Source: Chrysomallon squamiferum (Eukaryota; Mollusca; Gastropoda; Neomphalida; Peltospiridae). Taken from it: a DNA stretch of 64,000 nucleotides. Position 1 is the stretch's first letter. Every line of letters begins with the position of its first letter. Below, piece after piece: positions 46,173-59,239 of the stretch. The stretch spans positions 6,253,901-6,317,900 of the forward strand of contig CM022665.1 of assembly GCA_012295275.1 (NCBI GenBank), in the 5' to 3' direction. The translations under genes and the position numbers were made by a program. The notes below the pieces were generated by a model, which was not told where the DNA came from, did not search any database, and worked only from the letters and a program-made list of their open reading frames with translations.

Positions 46173-46780
46173 ACGGACGTTTCTGCGTGAGTGTGCTCTA
46201 TCAAACGCTGTAATATCCGATGATGTAATTTAATACGATGCAAATGCTTGTAAATATGTTTGTTAACAAAACAAACGTAATGCAGGAGAATGGATAGCAC
46301 GACATCTGGTAAAACGCGTGGTAATCAACAAATCAGATAAACACAAACTCTTTGGATATACGTAATAATGTATTAGAGTCGAGGACTCAGGAGACCAAAA
46401 TGCCTCATTTATTTCAAATTAACATGTAATCGTTTGTCTTTGTATCACTGATATTAGTTATTTTCACTTGCATGTGCCCGTAACATCATTCTTCTAGCAT
46501 ACGCATTCCCCCAACATTTTTAATCTACAATTATATGAGGTTATCTGTACTGTAACTGCAACTCTAAAATACATTTAAATTTCTTTAAAATTCCTTTTTT
46601 CACCAGTCGTCATGGGAACCAGTCTGTGACAGAATATTTTACACATGTCACCAGATATTGGTTACATAGTGAGATGATAGGCAAAATTATCAATAATAGT
46701 ATCAGCAGGTGTTTTATCTAACGTTCATAACTTTCGTCGATTCAGCAACGCCAGTGACGTTTGCCCAATAAAGCATCTTT

Positions 46781-46935
46781 ATGTATGTGTGTATGTATGT
46801 ATGTATGTATGTGTGTATGTATGTGTATATGTGTGTATATATATATATATACACACATACATACACACACACACACATACATAAGCGTTAGTAGATATAT
46901 ATATATATATATACATATATAAACTAACGCTGTTC
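46781..46935. repeat. Compound GTAT/TA/AC array with inverted symmetry
   Basis: (GTAT)n, then (TA)n, then ACATAC/ACAC is self-complementary. It is followed by a second hairpin with 9-bp arms AGCGTTAGT / ACTAACGCT around (TA)n at about 46,883-46,932. Confidence 0.88.
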
Positions 46936-46949
46936 TTGAAATTAAAATG

Positions 46950-47640
46950 GTATTGTTCCCGCGATATAGTTTTACTGATGTCGTTTTCTGTTACATAAAC
47001 TGTGACGTTGTCCTCTTGGTTCAGCAACATTAGCATCTGCAACAGCAAAACTCAATGTATTTTCCAAGAACAGCAACGTTAGCATCGTCCTTATGGAACA
47101 GCAGTGTCGGCGTTTTCTTGATTGGCTTTGTCGTAGTGGTGCAGCCATCACTTCTGTCGTCGACTTGGTCCAGGAAAACCGGTGTCCTCCATTTGTTACG
47201 TTCCTCAGTGGTCTACACGCCAAACAGTTCAATCGCGTACTGGTTACGGTCGTAGGTAACACGTCGGTCCTTAACGTGCGTAGGAAGCAGAGCGATATTC
47301 GTGTCTCCAGGGCGATGAGTTAATTCAATCGCCGTACAATGAAAATATGAACAGTTATTTGGTGATGTCTTAATTCATAAGAGATTTCGTGATTAAATGA
47401 CAGAAAATGAGTGTCTGTTTGTTCGCGTGGCAGCACGACATTTCCTCTCTCGTTCGGTAACAGCGCGACTTACTGACTCTGTAGTCGCACGTTGGAATTG
47501 TTCTGAATATATTGTCAAATAAAAGATTGCTTCCTTTCTCCGCAGATTTCAAGCGTACATAGCAAGAGCTTGGTGGTGATAAGTGTCTGCTCAAATACAA
47601 TACGTTTCACAAACAAAACGTTTTACGATACGTTATATAC
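46950..47640 (-). other. CpG-rich coding-like island, unidentified
   Basis: Unlike its AT-rich surroundings this stretch is rich in CG dinucleotides and open on both strands. On the - strand one frame is open over about 59 codons and contains HRPGDTNIALLPTHVKDRRV then TYDRNQYAIELFGV. It hits TAG at about 47,214 and reopens through KTPTLLFHKDDANVAVLGKY. The string RRVTYDRNQYAIEL followed by a VLGKYIEF segment is faintly reminiscent of Ig-like domains. Another - frame at 47.47-47.6 kb (SAEKGSNLLFDNIFRTIPTC, then DYRV) ends at CAGAGTCA|GTAAGT in phase 1. No family recognised. It could be a decayed gene or transposon piece. Confidence 0.35.
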
Positions 47641-47760
47641 TACAGACAAGGGCTTGGCTGGGGATGGCAGGATCAGTCCTCAAAACGGGTTTTAGTCCGT
47701 TCCAGACAATGCTCGGTTAGTTTGTCAAAGACAGGTTCTGAACGTTACTGTCTTTGGGAA
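47640..47760 (+). mobile_element. SINE relic (sense, head region)
   Basis: GGATGGCAGGATCAGTCCTC, AAACGGGTTTTAGTCCGTTC and CAGACAATGC follow the order of the GGGATCGATCCCCGTCGGTG...GTTCCAGCCAGTGC head of the mollusc SINE as I recall it. Very diverged. Confidence 0.42.
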
Positions 47761-48086
47761 GGTTTCTTGCTCAAAACTGTTGAACGTAGTCCACGTCATT
47801 ATGTAGAATTTCTAGGTGTTTTTTTTTTTTTTTTTTTTTTTTTCTTTATATAAAACTGCACATATTGAACGTTTTATTAAAATATTTTATAAGTTTTAAT
47901 CGATAGCCATTAACACGTAGTGTTAGCCAAACAAAATATATTGTTAATGTTAATATACGAATAGTAATAACATAATACGTAAATTACTGAAGTATAACAG
48001 CAATAGAAGTCAAAACAAAATAAACTCCATAAACAATAATAACTCTTCAGCGATATGAATATTAGTAGCTATAGTCTAAAGAGTGG

Positions 48087-48203
<117 letters not shown>

Positions 48204-49248
48204 GTTGAATACTGAAGTTGAATACTGAAGGGTTATTATGAAAAGAAGAGGTTACAGTAACATAAATGAAACTGGAATAGCAGAGTACTGGTAGCAGTGT
48301 GGTATCATTACTTCAGTTCGTATGACAGCACTAACAGTGATATGATAATAACAGAATGGTAATAGCTTTAGTAATAGCAGTAGTGGTAGTTCTCTCGTAG
48401 TACTAGCAGAAGTTAAAGTAGTAATATGAATACTAGTGTACAATATTATAGATTTATATTTATTATTGTTCTTAATTATTACTGTTTATAGTTCTCCTAT
48501 ATTTTTTCCTTTCCATGTTTTAAAAACAAATTTCAGTTTTTGTTTTCATTCTTTCTTTCTTTTTTCTTTCCTTTTTCCTATTTTTCTTTATCTTTCTTTT
48601 TTTTTTTTTTTCCTTTATTTATAACTTCTTTATTTTCACTACTATTTTTCTTTGTTTCGTCTATTTTTTTTTTTTTTTTTTTTTTTCTTTTGAAACAGAG
48701 CAATATTATACACGAAATATCATTTTGAATTCCTAAGTCGACAATAAACTATTTCTGAAACGAACCTAACCGCATTGATAATATAGCTATCGCTTGCAGA
48801 ATTATTGGTCTCTTTAGAATAGTGTTTCGAGTCCATGACAAATTTATGACGGAATTTTATAATTCAATTCTGATTTCTCCGTGTTACATTTTTTATGTTA
48901 TTTCAATAAATATCGCCTTTCGTAATGTGCTGACTCTATAACTACATTTATTAATAAACTTTAGAGTGTGGACGATGTAATAAATCTGATTTAATTTGTA
49001 AAACAAATTTATTGCAGGCTTAATGTTAAATTATTGCAGTGTAATGTAGAAAGGGAAAAGTGTGAGACACATCCATTTAGAGGCACAGAAAGACTTAAGT
49101 CTACAGCACACATATACACCTAAAAATTAACACAGACAACAAAAATATATATGCTTGCAATATAAAGAGAGAGAGAGCGGGTAGAAGGTGTGAGAGACAA
49201 AAAAAGAAACGGACAGAGAGAGAGCCAGAAAGAAAAAGAGAAAGAGCG

Positions 49249-49253
<5 letters not shown>

Positions 49254-49336
<83 letters not shown>
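49254..49336. repeat. (AG)n microsatellite
   Basis: About 80 bases of AG preceded by impure purine sequence. Confidence 0.97.
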
Positions 49337-49337
<1 letters not shown>

Positions 49338-49482
49338 AATATTTTCCAAAGTGGCCTTATCGTTACACTATCTCTTCAGCTTCAGTAACAGTCGCGACAG
49401 ATTCAAAAACGACGTGAGAACATCATTAAATATTGATAGCAAATAATTTCAAGGCTAATGATAAAGTAAACAGCTAGTCGTT

Positions 49483-49645
49483 AAATGCACGGGCGGCTTG
49501 TCGCCCAGTGATGAGGCTGGTGTTATTGTTTTGGATCATCGCTCGTTTGGCTCTGCTCTTTCTTGGACTTGTCTCGCAAAGATCGTGGTATATGTTTTAT
49601 TTCTGTTGTAATGTGCGTATAAAAGATCGCTAATCGATATGAATA
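49483..49645 (+). mobile_element. SINE relic (sense, near full length)
   Basis: It starts GGGCGGCTTGTCGCCCAGTG (compare GGGACGTAGCCCAGTGG of the recalled family head). It continues through CGCTCGTTTGG and a ATCGTGGTATATG block to GTGCGTATAAAAGATCGCTA. Degraded, but collinear with the family. Confidence 0.55.
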
Positions 49646-50531
49646 GCTCACGTTGTGGAGTGTGCTTTCAGCTGTTAATTTATTGCTGACACTGTCTAAC
49701 AGCCGCTAACATCAAAATGTATTGAAGTACGATTAAACAAGATCCAGCCATCCATCATAAATGTCGTGTTTTTAACTACACAACAGTTCTAGATAATGTG
49801 ATACAATAGTTACTACGTTTCCAATATATTTATTAAAAAAAAAATAATAATAATAATAATAATAATAAATAATAATAATAATAATAAGGTAAAGTAACGT
49901 AAAATAAAATAAAATAATAAAAATATAAATATTTCTAAAATAAAATAAAACTATGTAAGAGATTTTCAGTTTTTCTTTGTCAAAACATTTCTTAAAGCGT
50001 GATGACTTTTTTTATTTATTGTTTTTATTTATTTATTTATTTTTTTAATCACATGAATTTATTTTGTCTGAATAAATTATAGAAATTCATGTTTTTATGA
50101 TGAATTAGGTCATTCCATAAAATAAATAAATAAATAAATTAATTAATTAAAATTAAATAAAACAAACGTACAATATTATTTTGATTGCAGCATGTCTGTA
50201 AACAACAATAATTCAAACACATCCAGATACATTTATAACTTTAAAATAATTAAATTACTATTCATAATTAAAATAGTCTTTAAAGGAATTATCTGAAGAA
50301 ATAATAAGAATGAGGAATAATTATTTTGTTTTTAAATTAATTATTTTCTCTAGTTGCTCTGGTAAAAAGTTGAGTCTCTGGGTTTGTTTTTTGTTTTGTT
50401 TTTCGAAACAAAGATTTTTAGATATTTTAAATATTAAAACTTTATCTGAAATAAAAGGGGTACCGTTTGTTAATATAGATTCCTTACTATCAAGACAGTT
50501 ACACTTTAAATTAATTATCAGTGAAAATCAG

Positions 50532-50536
<5 letters not shown>

Positions 50537-50587
<51 letters not shown>
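50537..50587. repeat. (AAT)n microsatellite
   Basis: About 51 bases of AAT. Confidence 0.95.
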
Positions 50588-50590
<3 letters not shown>

Positions 50591-51731
50591 TCAACAACAA
50601 CAACAAAATATTGTATTATAACAAATTCTTCAAAACTCAAAAAAAATCACTTAAAATAAATATAAATCAAAATAAAAACATTATCAATTTTATATATATA
50701 AAAACCCAGCATCTATACCAGTGAAATACCAACATGAATAATTAATTACATTCTTCCCTGTAACACATTTATCAGTGAAAGTCAAAATATTATAAATTAA
50801 ATATAAAACTCAAAACAAATTTAAAAAGTTCAATGAATTGTTAATATACGACATTTTAAAAAATTGATTTAATATTTTAATAATTAATACGATGTTTTCT
50901 TAAAAGAAAAATAACAGCGTTAATAATATTAACTGCATTATCATTATCTCGCTAAAATAAGAACAAAATATTTTAAATCAGTTAAAAATTTACACCACAA
51001 AACTCTAAAATTTTATTGTTGTAATTAACTTTAAAAAAAAAAAACTTGTCATAAAAGTATGTATTTAAGCAGAAGAAAATAAACTTTTGTCGGAAATTAG
51101 ATAAAGAAAGCTATAAAACAAAATTGGAAAATTACGTATCTGCGTGTGTATGTGTGTGTGTCTATAAAATTCATATTTAATTCTTTAATAGGAATCATAT
51201 ATGTAAATCAAGATAACAATTATTTAAAAATGAAACTGCAACGTTTTTTTCCATTTACGGAACAAAAATGACTCGTTAGTTTTCTTTACCTGCATCGAAA
51301 TGGAAGTTTGGCATACATTCTTTTACCCGTGAATCTGTTATTTTGTAATTTCCATTTTCGAAACATATTCATGCATATTTAAAATATACTGATACGCAAC
51401 TGCTTTTTCTGTACAAAACACAAAATTAAGAAAATAAAAAATAAACTGACAAAAATTCAACACAAGACAATTTCACAATGCAAATAGAAATGAGAAAACA
51501 AAAAGAAAAGAAACATAATTTTACCTGATACTGTCATATTCCAAAGATATAAATTCCCACAGTTTTATGAGAAACACATTATTTAGTTATCTTTGTGTTG
51601 CAAAAATGAAGTCCTTGTCAGCGAAAACAGAATTAGATTCTCCGATGTAATTTCCGATATGACTTTTAAAAAAAAAAAATAATAATAATAAAAAAATAAA
51701 AAAATAAAAATATACCTTCCACTGCAGAATA

Positions 51732-51764
<33 letters not shown>

Positions 51765-52541
51765 AAAAAAATAAAATTAAAAAAAATAATAATAAGCACT
51801 GGTGCGTGTTAAACAGAAAATATTTTGCCTGGTCGATTTGGCGCTAACCGTTACGGGAAATTGGTGTTTTGCGGCAAGAAGCACCTGGTAAAAATAATAT
51901 TTCACTCGCCAGTCAGTTAACAGAAGGTTTGATGCAGCAGCACCTTTCGCGGCGCATAATGGTCTGTAGAATGAATGTCGCAGAAGGAGATGACAATTCC
52001 TAGCGAGACAGTGCGGTATCGATCGCGAAGACACCCACACTGTGACGAAATGACGTACTTCATTACCGGTGTGCCGTTCATTTCTGAAAAGAAAATAACA
52101 CGAAAAATACTTCTGCCATATCTAACTCATCATCATTATTTGTTGTTATTGGTGTAGTTCCCTCGTGATTATTTCCCCATGTTGTTGTGGGTGTTGTTGG
52201 GTTTTTTTGGTGTTTTTTTTTTGTTTTTGTTGTTGTAGTAGTAGTAGTTGTTGTTTTTTTCTTTCTCCCCTTTTGCGTTTTGCAGCATCTAGTGAACCAC
52301 GTAGGCCCTTAAATGTCGAGAACTGAAGTTGTAGATTAAACCACTGAACGTAATATTTTCAAACAAATTTCTTTGTTTTGTCTTTATTTCTTGTTTACTC
52401 GTGTTTTGACGTATGTTGACGAAACTTAATGCATTTATCCATATGGTACCGTTTAAGAATTATATCAGTTTAAGCTGTTCCTTGCAGACAAACCATTATT
52501 TGCGATTGGCTTAATCAGCATCACGTGACATTAACATCTAC

Positions 52542-52551
52542 CTGTCAACAT
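52542..52551 (-). CDS. Candidate first coding exon (Met-Leu-Thr plus one base) of the synaptotagmin-type gene
   Basis: On the - strand, AACACAATGTTGACAG|GTAGAT supplies an ATG with A at -3, three codons and a donor in phase 1. That is exactly the phase needed by the TM exon at 35,180. The join would give MLTVPPAEIAG and a luminal segment of about seven residues, typical of synaptotagmins. A TATATAAAATA string lies just upstream. Such a short match could arise by chance in 29 kb, and the implied intron is about 17.4 kb, so this is a hypothesis. Confidence 0.3.
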
Positions 52552-52919
52552 TGTGTTTATTTTATATAGCAACGTCTGTTGTTTGTTTTATGTCGTTTCT
52601 TTCTGCAGTTATTATTTTTCTTTTTGTTATCTTTTTTCTTTTATTGTCATTATTGATCACACTGACAATTAAACTGTAATAATGGTGATGTGATTTAATT
52701 TGTGTTACATAAAAAACCGTAGTTTGTAAAATGTTTAAAGTGTTTTCTTGTGGGTGGGGGTGGTACTGGTGCTGTTGACTTTTTATTGTTGTTGTTGGCT
52801 CATGTTTGTGGGGTTTTTTTGTTTTTGTTTTTTTTTGGTCTTATTGTTTTGCTTTGTTTTATTTTCTTGTGGGGTTTTGGAGGAAAGGGTTGTGTATGAA
52901 TAAATTCTGTGTTTGTGGG

Positions 52920-52964
<45 letters not shown>

Positions 52965-53235
52965 CGCTGCAATTGCTAAATATAATTTTTCCACGGAAAT
53001 TAAACCAGTGCATTATTTTATTAATGAAGTTTTCATTCGATTTTATTATTATTATTTTTTTGTTTTCATTTTTCTTTTGTGCATATACCAATTTAATTTA
53101 AAAACTACAGCTTAAGCAGTGGAGGTTCCAAAACGTCTTAAGGATATTAAAAGTCTAACATGTACTCTGAATGAATTTTTAAACATTCTGGTCATAATCA
53201 AATTTTAATACTGCGCAAGAAATGGTCGTGCATAG

Positions 53236-53432
53236 CTGCAGTGATCATACAATATAATAACTGATAGTGGTGGAAACCTGTAGTGATCATACAATATAAT
53301 AACTGATAGTGGTGGAAACCTGTAGTGATCATACAATATAATAACTGATGGTGGTGGAAACCTGTAGTGATCATACAATATAATAACTGATGGTGGTGGA
53401 AACCTGTAGTGATCATACAATATAATAATTTA
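53236..53432. repeat. 42-bp minisatellite, about 5 copies
   Basis: The unit TGATCATACAATATAATAAC followed by TGATAGTGGTGGAAACCTGTAG repeats with a single A/G variant (GATAGT or GATGGT). Copies are nearly identical, so recent. Because 42 is divisible by three it stays open as a repeated peptide frame on the - strand. Confidence 0.95.
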
Positions 53433-53655
53433 ATGATTATTATATGCATTTCTAAATGCTGTTTTATTTTTATGATTATTATATACATTCCTAGATGTTG
53501 ATTTATTTTAATGATTATTATATACATTCCTAGATGTTGATTTATTTTAATGATTATTATATACATTCCTAGATGTTGATTTATTTTAATGATTATTATA
53601 TACATTCCTAGATGTTGATTTATTTTAATGATTATTATGCATATTCCTAGATGTA
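53432..53655. repeat. 39-bp minisatellite, about 6 copies
   Basis: The unit TGATTATTATATACATTCCT followed by AGATGTTGATTTATTTTAA abuts the 42-bp array directly. The outermost copies are diverged and the inner ones are identical. Confidence 0.95.
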
Positions 53656-53703
53656 CGTTTTTTAATACAATTCCTGTACACATTTGTACACATTGATTTA
53701 TTA

Positions 53704-53766
<63 letters not shown>
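53704..53766. repeat. (TTA)n microsatellite
   Basis: About 63 bases of TTA/ATT. Confidence 0.96.
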
Positions 53767-53767
<1 letters not shown>

Positions 53768-56022
53768 TTATTGCTAATAATTATTAACATGACCCGCGGA
53801 ATGACAAGATCGTTAATAAGCGCAAAAGATGTAAATACGGATTTTCCGATTATTCGTATTTCAATTATTACAAAATACTTTAAATGAAAATAAAAATTAC
53901 TTCATACTTTTTCAAGCAGAAAATCTCTTCAGTGCTCTATATTAAATTATGATCGTTTATAATTCATAGGTTTCACTAAGGACTATTCTAAATCTAATGA
54001 AGTGACGTTAATGTCTTCATAAAAGGTGAAACATTTGTGAACAAGTGAATTTAATGTCTTTGTGACGTAATAAACCAATGACGTGATATCAATATCTGAA
54101 TATATATATATATATTGTGAATATAGAAAAGCCATGTCTTTTCTTTTGTCATGTCCTGATACCTACACGCACTTAAACACCTCCAATAGGTCTCACTACA
54201 CCTAAACGTCCAGGGCTTTTTTTTTGTTCATGATGGGCTTAACTCGACATCACCAATTGCTCCAATGTCTTGTCGCCTTTTTGATTATATGACCATCATT
54301 ATGTCTGTGTTATTTCAGAAAATAGCTGAAACAAAATGACAAATGACAAAAGTAAAAGTGTGATCGCTATTTAACCCACTTTTTCCGAAAAGCGTCTTCG
54401 GTCGATCTCTATTAATGTAATCCTCTCAAAGCTAGGTAATCGTTATTTTATATGCACACATACAAAAGATGTTTAGGCCATAAAATAATTGTCGAGTCTG
54501 ATGTACAAATAAGATTCAGTAGTTCAGAATAGACATCTTAATATATATATATAATTCAGGTGATTGTGGACTGTTTGTTTTTGCTTCAAAATTATCAGAT
54601 ATTTCTTAAATGTTTTTAAAAAATGATATAAAAGTACTAATATCTCATGTGGTATTTACATTATTTAATCATCATTATCTTCATAATCGTTAGTATTTCA
54701 CTGTTTATTTGTTATGATTTATTATCATCATCATTAATATCATCATTATCCTCTTCATCATGATCATCATCTTATTCATTATTATTATTATTATTATCAT
54801 TATTATTATTATTATTATCAATGACATATTAAAAGGAAAAACAAAGCTATTGACAGTACTTCAGCAACAATTCATTCCTGAAGGATAATTCGCTTTGTCT
54901 TCAGGTGCACTTGATGATAAATGTCTCTGCTTTCATTTATTTGATATCCAATGACGCACTCCACAAATGTAAACGTCATGTTTGCTTTCAGCTATTTTCA
55001 CAGAATGACATTGGACTTGAAGATATCCGTACAATAAATCATTCTCAGCGCTGACAGTATAAAGGTTTGAAATAAGCCCCGTATCTATCTACATTTAAAA
55101 TTTGTGTTGCTAGTTCTACGAAGAAAATTTTCTTGATTACTTTCGGAAGAATCGTTAATGACATTTTATAAAAAATTTAGTCAACTTGTAATACGAGGTT
55201 CTACATCAATTCTTATAAACACAAACAAGTAAACATACTAATCCAGCCTGGAATGATATTCATTTTATCGAAACGATGTGTAACAAAGATTTACTAAATC
55301 GTCTTTGTTTTGCTTTTAATTCTGACGCTACTAAATTAGTTCGTTTGTATATGTGGTATTGGAGTTAATTAGTTTAAACATCGAGAATACTTTTCAAACA
55401 ATCAGTTTTCTGTGCTAATATTTATCTAAACGGTAGAGTAAGTTCAAGATTCTAGCTACAACAATGGTTTTAAGTAAAGTCTAGATACCGCTTCAGAAAT
55501 ATTTAAGGTATTTTATTTACAATCTTTCACATCTTTCTGTTAATTCAGTTATAAACTATATTCTCTACTGCAAATGAAAAGGGTTTTGCCAGCATATTCA
55601 TCTAATGTACATTTTACTTTTTTTTTCTTCCTTCATATATTATGCATATGTCGTTGAAATCGATGGTAAAGAAGTTACATTTTTCGGTGCTGGAGTCTTT
55701 GTAAGTGCATCTTTAATAGTACATACTAATGGCTTAAATACATTCTTGTATATTTCCAGATGATTGTTTTATTTGTTTATAGAACCAGACTTGCTAATAA
55801 TAAAGAATGACATTAATACTGACTGTTGTCTTAGCGCCGCGGCTTAACGTCTTTGTATCAATAGCAGTGACGTCAGTTCATAGATCGCGAAGTAACTGTC
55901 TAAGTCAGAAAAATATTTAATTTTGGCCGAAATTTATGATTACAAAATAGTTCAGTCCTTTTGTCATTAAGCTTCGTGAATATCTTTATCTTTAACTTTA
56001 TATTATTATTTATTATTTATAA

Positions 56023-56129
<107 letters not shown>

Positions 56130-56751
56130 CCCACCCCCTTCTATTTCAGTGTCTCTTTGTCCAAGGAAATATTTGTTTTCTTTTATTAACTTTGTAAATT
56201 TATTCTATTAACTAAAACATTTTCACAATGCAGCCCGTTATTAGGCAAACATGTTTCTTTGTTTAATCGACAATTCCTCAGCTCTCGTTGAGAAGCGAAG
56301 AATCAATTAGTTGGCGCATTCTGCAATACTTCATGCGAGCTGCCTGGTACGAAAACATCACTTCAGTTTGCAGAAGCCGCAATCTGTGTCTCTTCACTGA
56401 TTGTATTTTCTGTCAGACCCGCTCATTTTTCTACTTATTTGTCTTAACTGACAATAGAATATAATTACGCTGTAGATCTTGGACAAGGGACGTCCATTGT
56501 GGCAAAATCATCAAGCGCGGAGCAGTTCTAAAAGCTTTCGGATGCTTTTCATCAAATTAAAATCCGTTTTCCCTTTAGACTGCTTCAACACATGATAAAT
56601 CTTACCACCTCAGAAAGCGTTATCGCGCTAAGAGGTTACAAGAACAATGGAGTGACGTGGAGTAGAGAAAACGGCACAGGCTTCACACCTTTTTTTTTAA
56701 TGAATATTAATATTTTTAACTTGATGATGATGATGATAATGATGATAAAAT

Positions 56752-56885
56752 AATAATAATAATAATAATAATTATTATTATTATTATTATTATTACTACT
56801 ACTACTACTACTAATATGATAATAATAATAATAATAATTATTATTATTATTATTATTATTATTACTACTACTACTAGTATGATAA
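56752..56885. repeat. Duplicated (AAT)n(ATT)n(ACT)n cassette
   Basis: Two consecutive ~65-bp cassettes with the same order of triplet blocks, each ending ACTA[AG]TATGATAATAA. Confidence 0.9.
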
Positions 56886-57586
56886 TAAAATAAGAAACAA
56901 TACTACATCTAGAATTACTATTACAATTTCTTCTACTGCTAGAACTACTAATTTGTTTTCGGTTTTGTTTTGCTTTTATTTTTTTTATTTTTTTTCGCTA
57001 ATGACGCTTTTATTCTTTCTGCGAAAACATAAGAATGCTTTAAACTTTAAAAAATAAATAAAATAAACTGAAATTAAAGAAAAAGACAGAGAGAGATAGA
57101 GACAAAATACGGACAACAATAAGTTATTAAAAAGCTGTGTAGTGTCGTAATGCGCATGTAGACGGATACCTGATGAAAAACAAATGTTTACTCTTTGTTT
57201 ATTCACTTGTACATCTAAATTGGAATTTACCTCATCGATCGTGTTCGTGGCTGTTTTTATTTTCTTTTTTTTTTTTTTTTTTTTTTTGTTGTTGTTTTTT
57301 ATTTCGAACATTCAGCAGTTTAAAAAAACACAGAGTGATGAAGTATGGTTATCTGTGTTCTTGTCCTCGGGCTTTTTCTGGTGACGCAAGTTGCAGTCTT
57401 CACATTTGCATCAGAGCATAAATTGAACGTTTTGAAAACCAGCGGTAGTCATTTACATAATAACAGTTTTACACTGGAATTTTTTAAATTTTTGTTTCCT
57501 TTTTTATTTTATTTTATTTTATTTTATTTTTTTTAAATTAGCATTTTTCTTATACCTTTACATTTGGCAATAGTTTTGTTATTATT

Positions 57587-57641
57587 ATTAGTAGTATTAG
57601 TATTAGTAGTAGTAGTAGTAGTAGCAGTAGTAGTAGTAGTA
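57587..57641. repeat. (AGT)n microsatellite
   Basis: TAG/AGT triplets with a few ATT interruptions. Confidence 0.93.
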
Positions 57642-57810
57642 ATAAGCTATGCTTTGTGCTTTCCAAAAAGAAATACGTACATAGATATAATTCTTATAAA
57701 ATCGATATAAATAGCTTGAAACAGTTCGGATCCAGGATGTCAGTATGTACTAACCTTTTTCATCTTTGTTACCGTTTTATCCGTTTTTTCTTTTTCATCT
57801 TTTGTTGTTT

Positions 57811-57858
57811 TTGGTGTGTGTGTGTGTGTATGTGTGTGTGTGTTTGTGTGTGTGTGTT
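57811..57858. repeat. (GT)n microsatellite
   Basis: GT run with TATG and TTTG interruptions. Confidence 0.93.
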
Positions 57859-58288
57859 CGTGATTTTTAAAAATGTCATCCTTGACTTCTGCGTTTATCT
57901 CCAGATAATATCACGTACGTAATAATACCATACCGGCGGTCACAATGATACAGGAGACATATTAGCCGAGACACCGTTATGTAACAGACGGGAAATTAGT
58001 ATGTTATCTCTCATCATTATCTTAAATTACCTGACGATTTTCCATTTTCATCGCACATCATTTAGCGTAGCACCTTCGACCATTATATTAATTAGAATCC
58101 AACTGTTCTGTCGTGACATTTACACGGTGAGCAGAATTTACCGATGTTTTCTCTGCTTCAATAACTTACTATTACGTAATGTAATATGCGTGGCGCTCGC
58201 CAGCTCGTTATTTTCGGTTTTAGCTACGCGTCGATTCATGAATTGCTGACAACTGGAAAACAAGAAGATCCAGAAGAAGAAGAAGAAG

Positions 58289-58319
<31 letters not shown>

Positions 58320-58439
58320 AGAATAAACTAAATTTTCTCACAGTGGTTCTGTTTCTATCCATTATGAATATCTATTTAAAATTATTCTTATGTTTTCGAT
58401 TTTCTAAAATGAGTTTAGGTCCGCCTTAACTAACTAACT

Positions 58440-58443
<4 letters not shown>

Positions 58444-58508
<65 letters not shown>
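58444..58508. repeat. (TC)n microsatellite
   Basis: About 65 bases of TC preceded by an AACT quartet repeat. Confidence 0.97.
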
Positions 58509-58513
<5 letters not shown>

Positions 58514-58789
58514 CATATACACTTTTTTTTTTTTTTTTTTTAAACCTGAAAAGAAAAGAGAACGTTAAATAACATGGATGCTATAAAATTCACTTTATAA
58601 ATATACATGTTCTTTTTTCGTCTTGTTTCTTTTATTACTGCAGGTTAACCGCTAAAGTCTTCCTGCCACAAATGCGTACGCGAGTGCGCATTTTTCCTAA
58701 TAAACAGATGTTGAAGAGGAAATTAATATCGATCTTTGCCGAAAACTCTCATTGTGGATTTATTGAGATTACTCTTAGCAGAAACTATT

Positions 58790-59225
58790 GCGTCACTGCA
58801 GTCTCACTTCTTCTGGTTACAGATTACAGTTACAGCTGTTACTGTTACTGATTCTTTTAGCACAAACTGTCGCATCAATACAGTTACAGCTGTTCCTGTT
58901 ACTGATCGTTTAGCACAAACTGTCGCATCAATACAGTTACAGATACAGCTGTTACTGATTCTTTTAGCACAAACTGTCGCATCAATACAGTTACAGATAC
59001 AGCTGTTACTGATTCTTTTAGCACAAACTGTCGCATCAATATAGTTACAGCTGTTCTTGTTACTGAGTCTTTTAGAACAAACTGTCGCATCACTACAGTT
59101 ACAGTTCCAGTTGTTCTTGTTACTGATTCTTTTAGCACAAACTGTCGCATCACTACAGTTACAGGTACAGCTATTACTGTTACTGATTCTTTTAGCACAA
59201 ACTGTCTTACTACAGATTCTTTTTA
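58790..59225. repeat. Minisatellite, 54-60-bp unit family
   Basis: Core TTTTAGCACAAACTGTCGCATCAATACAGTTACAG plus GATACAGCTGTTACTGATTC. Two adjacent copies keep an exact 54-base period and others are 57-60. It gives LLAQTVASIQLQ-type frames on + and FVLKESVT-type frames on -. Confidence 0.92.
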
Positions 59226-59239
59226 GTCTTTTAGAAACA

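Noticed and set aside
51777-52040. - strand 87-aa frame and an overlapping - strand frame starting MNGTPVMKYV after a good acceptor at about 52,082
   Set aside because: CpG-richer than its surroundings, but no donor gives the phase needed by the TM exon and the peptide matches no family I know. Kept only as a place to check with RNA-seq.
53198-53683. 161-aa - strand repeat protein (IIIIKINQHLGMY and YCMITTGFHHHQL units)
   Set aside because: Open only because both minisatellite periods are multiples of three. There is no promoter, splice site or non-repeat domain.
55640-55770. + strand frame reading YAYVVEIDGKEVTFFGAGVF before a GTAAGT
   Set aside because: It looks exon-like, but no acceptor precedes it (a poly-T run without AG) and no partner exon was found.
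57345-57536. + strand frame with a signal-peptide-like start (MVICVLVLGLFLVTQVAVFT)
   Set aside because: It runs into poly-T sequence, has no supported donor or promoter and no recognisable mature domain.
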